64,000 nt of DNA from Clavulina sp. PMI_390 (taxonomy: Eukaryota; Basidiomycota; Agaricomycetes; Cantharellales; Hydnaceae), in assembly GCA_015039315.1 (NCBI GenBank), contig WIDE01000115.1:35970-99969 (forward strand), given 5' to 3'. Positions 11,899 to 21,113 of the stretch are shown here, one piece after another; position 1 is the first letter of the stretch, and every line of letters begins with the position of its first letter. The notes below the pieces were generated by a model, which worked only from the letters and a program-made list of their open reading frames with translations, ran no database searches and was not told the DNA's origin. The translations under genes were made by a program, and so were the position numbers.

Positions 11899-13764
11899 CT
11901 AAGCCTTAGGGGGCGTCGTCGAGTCTGACGTTGATTCTGAGCTCTTGGTGGCGGACTCGGTGGGTTTGGTATCAGGTATCCTCGCGCGGACTGCGTACTG
12001 CAGGAACCCGCCCACAAGCGCCGCGTGTGCTCCACTTCGTACGTTCTCATCTCTCAACCAGCTATCGAGCCGCGTACGCAGCTCATCCGCAGTCATGCCA
12101 TCGGTCAGCCTATCAAACCACATCCAGACAAAGACGGAGCGACAATTGAGGGAAACAAGGGAAGGGAAAGTAAATCGGTCATCAGTCAGCAATAAGAAAG
12201 AGAGAGAATTAAGAGTTCGACGTACTGTCCGCGTTCGCTCAAAGCATTTCGTAGCTCGGTCCGTGTCAAGTTCGCATTGGGAGACTCTCGGCGCAAGAGA
12301 GCATCATCTTCGGCAAGGTACGAGAGATGCTTGGCCAGACGACGATTGACCATTGCACGGGGACCACGATCGGACAGCTCAAACGCCCTAATGTAATAAT
12401 AAAAGAGGGGAGAGTTATCAGCGGTTTGTATGGGGCAGATCATGCTCCCAAATATAAAAGATGTAAACAAACCTGCAGATAGTCCAAGCCAGATCATTGC
12501 CCAGAGTCTTCACATCCATTTGGCTGAGCATCTCCTTGCTTGTGGCGGGAAGGAGACCATCACGCTCGAGGTACCACTTGACAGTAGTGAGCGTCTGAAT
12601 TTTCTTCTCCTCGCGTTTGCCGTAAATGCGCTCGGCTTGGGATGGAAGAATAGTCGTCGAGGGGAGCATGAATGGTGCATATATCACGATAAGAGGGAGA
12701 ATTTCCTCAACGATGATGAGGATGAGGACAAAGGGAACGAGCCTGCAAGGAGAGAAAGAATTACGGGCTACGATTAGAACTGCCCGGAATATAGCGGCGC
12801 AGAGAAGGAAAACCACGGCACAACACTCACTTCTTCAAGTCTTGTGCATGCGTCCTGATGAACTGAGCCTCCCAGCGGGTCATCTCGCCTTTCCCGCCCA
12901 ACTTCTTCTCCTCACTCACGCGTGCTAGAATAGCCCGCACCATCTTATGATGCGTCCACTGCATCTTGAGACCACGAGCGTAGAACTTGAAAAGCTCTTT
13001 CGCCTGATGGAAAAGTTTGCCTACGCGCGATGCATTGGGTGGAGGCGGCGCCAGGATCCCGGCGGATTCGGATGCGCGCAGATCGGCTTGTGCGTTGGCG
13101 AGGATGCGTGCGGTGGGGGAGTCTGGAGGAATGAGAGAGCTGAGTGGATTATTAGGGTTGGAGAAGGGTGACTCGGATGTTGCGGTGGAAGGTGGCGCTG
13201 TTGAGTTCGCGGAGGAAGTGGATGTGGATGTGGTTGGGGAGGAAGATGTGTCGGAGGCTGACGCAGGCTCTGAAGGAGAGGAAGTTTGAGATTCGGGGCT
13301 AGTAGAGGCAGACGTCGAGGGGATAGGAGGGGGAGGAGGGTTCGAAGAGGTGGCAGAATGCTTGACTGGTGCGGGCCGCAATTCCACTTTTCTTGCTTTG
13401 GTAGGAGAAGCGGGAGGAATAGGAAGTTCAGGTTCCCCATTATTTATCGAGGCAGAACTCTCGGGAGCATTGGATGAAGATGGGCCTGAGGCATACTCTC
13501 GTCTCTGCGTCCAAGTAGTGTGATTCGCCAAGCCCACATGTGCAGGATGGTAGGAAGTTATATTCAGGACAGTCGACTTGGCATATGCTCTCCTCGAACC
13601 GGAGATGATAATAGCAGGAGCCAGGACGCGTCGCGGCACACGAGCTAACTGTTTCGGCGATGGCCTGAATGCCAAAGAATTTAGTCACCACGACGAATTT
13701 TTCTGGCTGACAACTGAGCGCGAACTTACCTAGCCACCAGCTCATGCTGGAATGCCCGAATCAT
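11899..13764 (-). CDS. Mitochondrial LETM1-domain protein (Mdm38/LETM1-like)
   Basis: Five exons, in transcript order 13730-13764, 12831-13664, 12473-12742, 12226-12387, 11899-12109; 503 aa. The first 50 residues are basic and hydroxylated with few acidic residues, fitting a mitochondrial presequence. Residues 60-190 are a Ser/Pro/Thr-rich linker. RWEAQFIRTHAQDLKK leads into one transmembrane helix (about 290-315, core FVLILIIVEEILPLIVIY), the hallmark of LETM1, followed by the matrix ribosome-binding-like region (LSYLAEDDALLRRE, and DGMTADELRTRLDSWL). Family members sit in the inner membrane, act in potassium/proton or calcium/proton exchange, and bind mitochondrial ribosomes. The start at 13764 was chosen because a two-nucleotide carry-over across intron 1 keeps the frame; the ATG at 13745 does not. 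The gene is divergent from the DUF262 gene, 200 bp apart. Confidence 0.9.
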
Positions 13765-13964
13765 CCAATATCCACCGTAGGAGTTAAGTATCTATCAAGA
13801 AACGAAAGCAACGAATAAACCAGTGACGGAACGAGAAATGAGAAGTCGTGGCCCTCGGCACAGTCGAAGCGCCCTCGTTTATTTGTTTGCCCTCGAACCA
13901 AATATTCCAACTTAATCGACTCAGCACCCTCAAAGTTTTTGAAACACATCCTCAATACCTAAAC
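13765..13964. promoter_or_regulatory. Compact bidirectional promoter region, LETM1 / DUF262 gene
   Basis: The two divergent start codons are only 200 bp apart, so this segment must carry both 5' leaders and both promoters. I see no clear TATA box. Co-regulation is inference. Confidence 0.5.
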
Positions 13965-16944
13965 ATGGCTCGATCCAAGTCAGGCTCACAGCCCGCCAGT
14001 CCAGTAAGACGTCGTAGCACCAGAGACACTGAAGCAGATGAGCTCCCGTGGAGTGGAGACTATGAGTTGCCAACTCTCCCAGAGTACGATGGAGACGACT
14101 ACGAGGACGATATGTACGTGAATTATACAAATATCCGATCGAGCTTCCTCACCCAAGCCCCCTACTTTCAGGCTCACTGGAGAGCTTCCCGAGGCCGAAA
14201 TCGTGCCAATACCTGTAGAGAAACTTATGGGCAAGCTTCGCCTCACGCACACAACCCATCGATCGTTTGCTAATGTTTTGTGGACCGGCCACTACAGATA
14301 TGCTCGCAGAAAAGAGGATCGATCTGCAGCCGCCTGTAAGCCCATTGCCCTTACTGTTCATCGATCTACTGATCACAAACTCTCGCGTCTAGTATCAGCG
14401 CGGTACGGCGTTACTTTCTTTTCCATAAGGTCTATTTGTAGCTTATTAATCTCGTTTCTGACGCTTCATTGGTGAAGAGGTGGTGTGGTCAAAATCCCAG
14501 ATGGCTTCCGTCATAGAGAGCTACCTCAAAAAGGTTTTTGTCCCGCCGCTGCTCTTCTGTACGTTCCAACAGGTCTTTTTTTGGCTCTTGCACCCCAATC
14601 AGCAATACCCTGGTTAATTTCTGGATCTGTATAGGCCTCAAACGTATGGATGAGAATGGGGAACCAGTCTACAACTGCATGGACGGCAAGCAGCGGCTCA
14701 CATCGCTGAATCGGTGAATTGTTACCTTCCTTTTTTGGCAACTTCAGCTGCTGATGCTTATTTGCAAAAAGATTCTTCTCTGGCCTTGTTGGTTTCATTT
14801 TCTTCTCATGTTCTGAGCAAGTCCTAACCCCTCTCCTCTTGGATCTATTGGTCAGAATGCCTGTGAGTGCTGCTGTGCCCTCCCATTGACCCTTTCAGCT
14901 GATTCTTCTTACACTTAGGTTCTCATGGGTGGATACATCTTCTGCCCTTGAATCTGCCCTGTATGATGATACAAATTATTTTTCTAGAGACCTGAAACTT
15001 TGGGTAAAGACTAGTGCAGAAGCCCTCAAAGAGGGAGGTGCCTTGATGCCCCCTGCCAAAATTGAACAGTTGAAGAAGCTGCCAATTACTGTGTACATGT
15101 GAGTAGGCTGCAACATTACACTGGTCAAATTATTCATCTTCTGGCATATATCAGCTACAAGGATATTGGAGAAGATCAAGAAGAGCATATCTTCCAAGTA
15201 AGTACAAATATTCTACTTGTATTCTCTCTCATGGCATCTCACTTATCAGTATTATTGTAGACAGTGCAGGTATGGCATTGACTTGGTCATATTGTTATAA
15301 GCTGCTTAAATGTTTGTTTGACTTCCAGGGAGGAAGACCCTTGGTTTTTGCAGAAATTTTGGGTGGTGTCAGGTCTCAGTGGACTGACTATGTCAACTAC
15401 ACCCTCCTCAAAAAACTAGTTCAAACCAAGGGGGGTCAGACCTACAGTGGCCCTTACTTCAACATATGCAGAGAGTCCAGGCTCAGGAATCAGAGAAACA
15501 GCTACTTTCTTGCATATGCACGTATTTGCTGGACCCTGGATCAAATTAACACTGAGGGCATGATTCCAAACATCCCAGGGCCAAAGCACTTCATGGAATG
15601 GGCTAAGCTCTCTATTTCTCCAGTTCCCCATCCCTCTGGTGACACCCCTCAGTCTTCTTCCACTATTAGCCAAAGTTCCACCCCTGGTCTTGGTGAAGAA
15701 GACACTCCCACCACACCTCTGTCCATCCTTTCTCCCAACTCTCCTTTCAGGATGAAGATGCAGCAGACACAGCTCAGGCTCACTGATATCCTTGAAAGGC
15801 AGTCTCTCAACAATATTGCCTTCTGCCCCAATTCTGAGCTGCCCTCACTTCAGCGCACTGGGAAGACCAAGGTCTCCAACACAGTCTCTCCTGCAGAATT
15901 TGTTATGATCTGGATTTTCACCTTCCGCCATGAGCACCACCTCAAACCAAAGGAGCTGGCATATCACATCAGGAGGATCCGGGACTTAGTGGAGAGTAGG
16001 TTTCCTGGAGAGAAGAAGTTCAATATGAAGGTCATGATGACATTTTGGGAGTATGAGCAGGGCAGAGATCTTGTAGGACAGTTGAGGGAAGCAGGGAAGG
16101 ATAAAGAAAAGGTGGGCCAGGTTAAGAAGCTGGAATATACAGAGGGACCATATGGGGTATATAGTGACATCCATGATACTGAAATTTCAGAGGATGAGGA
16201 AATAGCAGTGATTGTGAAGAAGAAGCTCAGGGAAAAGGGTGGTGGATCAAAGAACAAGCCTAGGCAGCCATCAACTCCCTTTATTGAAGAAGGGAATGAT
16301 GGGGATGAGGAGGTAAGTTTGTCCATTTTTATGAAATATTCAGGACAGTTTGATACAGATTTTGCTGTTCCTTGGGATGGTTAACAGAGCTCTGATACTC
16401 AGTCTGATGTCTCTCATGCTATGGATGATATCCCTCTGGTATGTTCTGATTCTCATCATTCAGATCTTGCCATGTGGCATACCTCCATTTGAAATTCTCT
16501 GTTTAGGTCACCCAACCTGTTGACCCTGTTCAACAAGCTTATGTGGAGGTGAGCCATAACAATTTCAAATAGGTCCCATTCCTGATTGACTTGAATCAGG
16601 TGGTGTCAGGGAAAAGGAATAGAGCAGGCTCTGCCTCCTCCCTCTCCTCTATTGATGCAGAGCATCAATCAAAGAAGATGAGGGTTGTAGTCAGTGAGGA
16701 GCCAGAAACAGAGATGGAAGTGGTGATGGAGACAGACCCAGAAATGGAAAAAGAGGTAGGGGAAAAGATAGATGTGGATGTGCAAGTGCAGGCAGAAGTG
16801 GAGGTGGTGGCAGTGGCAGGCACAGAGGCAGAGGCAGAGGCAGAGGCCCAGGTGGTGGCAGTGGCAGTGACAGAAGCGGTGGTGGTGGCGGATGTGGAAA
16901 TGGCACCTGAAGCTTCTGAGGCAACTATTCAAGCACAAACCTGA
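13965..16944 (+). CDS. DUF262 (GmrSD N-terminal/ParB-like) domain protein
   Basis: Proposed exons: 13965-14113, 14172-14230, 14298-14335, 14393-14402, 14478-14558, 14635-14713, 14919-15098, 15155-15197, 15261-15269, 15329-16312, 16388-16438, 16507-16548, 16600-16944; 689 aa. After an acidic leader, residues 50-145 carry the DUF262 landmarks: IDLQPPYQREVVWSKSQM, an IESYL helix, FVPPLLF, and the nucleotide-binding-type motif DGKQRLTSL. EDQEEHIFQ and VSPAEFVMI match later parts of fungal DUF262 proteins. In bacteria this domain belongs to type IV restriction enzymes (GmrS) and related NTP-dependent nuclease systems; in fungi its role is unknown. The C-terminus has a KRNRAGS-KKMR basic patch, possibly nuclear targeting, then a long Glu/Val/Ala-rich repeat. 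Intron 2 (14231-14297) begins with GC. Exons from 14919 to 15269 are the least certain. From 14714 the DNA is nearly CpG-free. Confidence 0.75.
14714..16876. other. CpG-depleted segment covering the 3' part of the DUF262 gene
   Basis: I count only four CpG dinucleotides in 2163 bp (at 15521, 15854, 15926 and 15980), with none in 14714-15520 or 15982-16876. Exons just upstream and all flanking genes have a CpG every 10-25 bp. The switch falls exactly at the start of intron 6. TpG and CpA are frequent, as after deamination of methylated cytosine. Coding frames stay open across it. Confidence 0.85.
16734..16920 (+). repeat. Imperfect GAGGCA/GTGGCA-type coding repeat
   Basis: Short purine-rich repeats built on GAGGCA, GTGGCA and GTGGTG encode the alternating Glu/Val/Ala tail of the DUF262 protein. 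It is likely length-variable between strains. Confidence 0.7.
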
Positions 16945-17117
16945 ATTCATTAGTATTGCGTGCTTGCATTAATTATCCTTCACAACAAAGGTTGTTCTAT
17001 TAACCGTGTTAGGGGAAACCTGTGAGATACACTCAAAATACAAGGCTATGGTACAATGTCAAGAATGGCATAAAGATAGAGCAAAAAGTGACAAGAGGCC
17101 GTTGTAGGTCAAAATTG

Positions 17118-20100
17118 TCAGATATCAAAGCTCCAAATGGACATTTCTCCACTCGCACCCATATTAGAGCTACGCAGCCAATCATCCACGCTAGTACCGA
17201 GAGAGGTGATGATACGGTGTTCATCAAATAGGACGAGTGGTGGGGCAGGTGCGTGCGCGAGAGTAGGCTCGTGCAGAGCGGCAGTACCAGCCGTCGAATA
17301 GCGCGAGGGATCATTCTCTGGTCGTGCAATCCCAATACCAATTCCAATCCCGAATGGCGACGGCAGGACTGCTGCACGCCACGCATCACGTTCGCTCCTC
17401 CGCGGATCACTCGCACCCCGCATATCGAGATCATTCGTATCAGAAGCGGCGGCGTTGGGGCTTGAGGGAGGAGGCGGCGAGGGACGCCAGTCCAGGTGAA
17501 CGCCATCGCCGCCATCTTTGGGGCTCTCACCCTTTCCTGCCGTGCCCTCTAGGTCCCACACCCAAACGCGTCCTTCTCGGCCGAGAGAGATACACCGCCC
17601 GTCCGCAACGCGTAGTGCGGCAATACCTGCAGTGTGTCCGTATAGTGATCGGGAAAATGTCAGGCGGAGAGGGACAGGAGACCGCGAGTTAGACTCGGAC
17701 GGTAATTTGGAAGGGGAGGCTGACGGTCGGTGGAGGCGGTAGACCTGTGTTTTTATGGTAGGGCAAATCGAACCCAGTGATGATAAGGACACGATGGGAT
17801 TGATGGGCGGAGAACGAAGACAAAGCGGAAGACACGTGTGTGATAAAGATTTAAGGTTGTAGGCGTAGCGGCCATGAGATGAAGAATAGGGAGCGACGAA
17901 TGGCGAGATTAAGCGATGACCAAACGTCATGAGAGGGAATACGTCATATCATCAGCGCGGACATCGTACACGTCGGGTTTCATTGATACGCGGAACAAGG
18001 GCAGAGAAAAAGGGAGCAAAGGATCAGGACAGGTAATCATTGATTCAACGAAGCGAAAGCAGGGTCAAGAAGAACACGAACGAACCTGCAAGACGTTATT
18101 CCCTCCGGCAACGACGATCCACTTGCCATCAGTCTGAATCCCAACGACATGCCCGATCTTGCGGGAATACTGCTCGACAGCGCGTTCGTATCGTCGTCGC
18201 ACAAGCTCTTCTCTCGCAAGAGAGGTCATACCAGCGGGGGTAGAAAGGTTAGCTGTAGTGGGCACGGGCGCAGCGGAGGATGTCGATGCGAAAGACGTTG
18301 GGAATGGTAGTAATGACGATACTGGCGTGGAGGGTACCGGAGCGACGGTCCGCCATGGATCTTCTTCATCCTCGTCTTCCTCATCTTGATCCCCTTCATC
18401 CTCGTTCTGGCCATGAACACCAGCAAGCGGCCTAGACAAGATCCCAAATGGCGTCTCGCCCCATCCATTCGTAATAGCACTACACGTCCTCGAACTCGTG
18501 ATTCGCACATCAGGCATGGGCGGTTTCCCAGAAAGAGACGCGGGGATCGTGCTGATGCTGATACCTAGCTCGGCGGCCCCGGCTGTCCAGTGCGCAGGGT
18601 ACACAGGGACAGTATACGCAAGGACAAGTTTGAACGCCATGTTCATCGTCGTGCTCGTCGATGAATTCGCATCGGAAGTAGTCTGCGCGTCTACATTCTC
18701 CTCTGCAGTACCAGAAGCAGCAGCTGGCGCGGAAGTTGGCTTTGACGTCAGAGCAGGAGCGCGCGTGAGGATCATTGACGCAGGCGCATACGAGCTATAT
18801 GAGTGAATAGATCGCGCCAAGATAGGTTTTGTTGCGCCTGGCCCGCTCAACCCTCTGCTTGCTGTAGTACTAGCACCCGCTAGCGTACCAGATGAGGAAT
18901 TACCACCAAGAGGCGGGAGGTAGTACACGAGCACATGGAACGCCTTGGATAATGTGACAAGTACAGGATGATGATATGCTGCACATACGATATCCGCCAT
19001 CTGCTCGCGCTGGAGCGTCGTCGAGGGTGCAGGCGGACGAGGCAGGGGAGCGCCCCCAAGAACCGGGAGCTGGGATGATGCGCGCGGAGCAGGCTGTGTG
19101 TAAAGGAGGGTGCTTGTCAGCCTCGGGCTAGCATATTCGGATACGGAGTCGAGATTCGGAGTAGAGGGAGTGCAGGGAGCAAGAAGGAAGATATCAAAAT
19201 GCCCTGAGGAATGATGCACGGAGAGCCGAATAGTCCCCTCCCTTCCTGCTCCTCCTCGGTCCTCACTCCCTGATAATGCTTGCGATGACGACGACGAAGA
19301 TGAAGGCTTGGACTGGTCGATAGCGATGGTCGTGATGGGACTCGAGTCTGTGGACGGTATTGATATCAACAGGGAATGACCCTGAGAGGAAGATCGAGAA
19401 GCTCCCGAGGAGGGAGAAGAAGACGCCACGTGGGGGCTGGTCGTGGAGTAGACGAGAACGATCGATTCGAGCCCCAAAACGACATATGGAGCTGCCAACA
19501 CGGCGCACTGGGGGCTGTTTGGGGTTGGGGCCGGGTGTGGGGGCGGGTGTAATTCACCACCGGTGGTAGTGCCAGAAGAAGAAGAGCCACCGAGCTGATG
19601 AAAGAAAGGGTCTGCGAAGCTCGGACGGATGCTCGTATGCGCACAGCGTCCTGCACATACATCCATGTATGTATGTACGCGCCATGATGCAATATCGCGT
19701 GTTGTATTCCCGTCAGAAATGAAGGAAGCGAGGGGGGAAAGGAGAAGTGAGGAGAAATGAGAGATGAATCGGCGGAAATAATGATGTGCTTTCACTCACC
19801 GCGTTCCCAATTCTTCGCGATCCTACCGAGTGGTAATTTGTCCAATCAGCAACAACACGACAGGCGAGAGGAGCGGGCGGAAAGGACGAAGGAGAAGGAA
19901 GAGTTCAATAAGGGGTCTTTTTCTTTTCCATCCGATTGCAAGAAGATCGTTTCTGGAAGGAGTGGAGCCCGTAATGAGATAAAACGTGGGCCGTGGATAT
20001 TCACCTGTAGAGCCATTTGTAGTCCTTCTGCTCGTATTCTACTGCTCGCTGAGGGAGTGATCTTATTTGACGCTGAGGGTTTCGCGCATTAGAGAATGAG

Positions 20101-20461
20101 GTCTTAGTATTAGGGAGACGATGTCGAGGGTGCTCATGGATGTAGAGAGCCTTCCAGAGCTGGTTATCGCTTGCAAGACGGTTCCAGAAATTAGAAACGC
20201 CTAGGAGAAAGACAAGGGTTTGGTATATGGCTGTATTTCTAACGAGGGACGCACGATCATAATAATAATGATGACATTACCTTGTATGGCGCATAAATCT
20301 ACCGCAGACAGGTAGGAGAAGATGTGGTGCACAATTTCCTCGATGGCTGGGAATCCTTCTTGTGATGGAACATTTAGGGTTCTCACATAGTCTCCGAGAG
20401 CCTCACGATGCCGTTTAGCAGTTGGCAATGGCGACGACGAGCGTTGGCGCTTAGGGGGCAT
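17118..20461 (-). CDS. F-box protein with C-terminal WD40-like repeat
   Basis: Five exons, in transcript order 20281-20461, 20005-20200, 19800-19822, 18086-19650, 17118-17744; 863 aa. The N-terminus has a nuclear-type basic patch (PPKRQRS, AKRHRE) and an F-box (PAIEEIVHHIFSYLSAVDL, then VSNFWNRLASDNQLWKALY). DYKWLYRIAKNWERGRC follows, a junction typical of fungal F-box/WD proteins. The middle is long and rich in Ser, Pro and Thr. Residues about 690-725 hold a recognisable WD40 unit (YGHTAGIAALRVADGRCISL, ending in WVWDL). It should be an SCF ubiquitin-ligase adaptor whose propeller binds an unknown target. The 23-nt exon 3 and the exon 4 acceptor at 19651 were chosen because together they recreate KNWERGRC. 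It is unrelated to the other F-box-like family here beyond the F-box, and divergent from MFS gene 1. Confidence 0.82.
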
Positions 20462-21113
20462 CGTGTCGTGGGCTGTTGTCGTCGTCGAGGAGGCCGTGGG
20501 AACGTGTCACGCGGAGGTGGGTGGCGCCCATATGATAGAGTGATGTATGCATTCTTCTTCCAAGGAAACGCATCCCAGGACCGACCTTCGACACGTTTTT
20601 ATTTTGTCAATGAGTCATCCTGTCTGACGTCCTCTCCGTTTTTGAGGGAGACAAGTTGGTACTTCAAAAAGTGGCACTCGATGGGTTTACGATATACGAC
20701 GCCTCCACCTCCACATGTTATTGTCAAAAAAGCCATCCTATAAATAGGAACCGAGGCGCTTAGGGTAGGCTAAGGAGAACCGCGCGTGCCGAGTGGTCCC
20801 ATTTATTCGGCAGGCGAATCATCGGCAGAGCAGCCCCCAATTGGAAATTGAGGCGTGCCGAGTGGTCCCATTTATTCGGCAGGCGAATCATCGGCAGAGC
20901 AGCCCCCAATTGGAAATTGAGCGAGGGTGAGGGAACTCTGGCCACACAGCCACCCGCGCGACCTATTGAGCCCAGCGATTTAAGCACATGCACAATCCAG
21001 AACACACACACGTTATACTTAGATGAGATGATATTATGATCATGACGCTGACAAGGGATCTTCCAACCCACTCACTCGCTCCCCTTCCTGCTCTCCACCA
21101 CCACCTCGATCTC
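20462..21113. promoter_or_regulatory. Divergent intergenic region, F-box/WD40 gene and MFS gene 1
   Basis: This 652-bp region separates two divergent start codons and so holds both promoters. It includes a perfect 69-bp tandem duplication (listed separately). The last 80 bp upstream of MFS gene 1 (ending CCACCTCGATCTC) resemble the sequence just upstream of MFS gene 2. Confidence 0.6.
20784..20921. repeat. Perfect 69-bp direct tandem duplication
   Basis: The unit at 20784-20852 (starting GCGTGCCGAGTGGTCC) is repeated without mismatch at 20853-20921. Each unit contains two overlapping motifs around TTCGGCAGGCGAATCATCGG. It lies between two divergent genes. Confidence 0.95.

Noticed and set aside
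13440..13745. Alternative LETM1 start at ATG 13745
   Set aside because: Splicing from it at the only good donor puts the next exon out of frame; the ATG at 13764 keeps it in frame.
14856..14862. 7-nt exon AATGCCT between good splice signals in the DUF262 gene
   Set aside because: Including it brings an early stop in the next exon; direct joining of 14713 to 14919 keeps the frame.
15272..16384. Separate gene starting at ATG 15272
   Set aside because: The frame continues DUF262 homology of the upstream exons, and its first 19 codons look like an intron with a good acceptor at 15328.
16669..16950. Minus-strand frame rich in His, Cys and Leu
   Set aside because: It is the complement of a simple coding repeat in the DUF262 tail.
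19360..19569. Plus-strand frames over the F-box/WD40 gene
   Set aside because: Antisense to a long verified-by-frame exon; low-complexity composition only.
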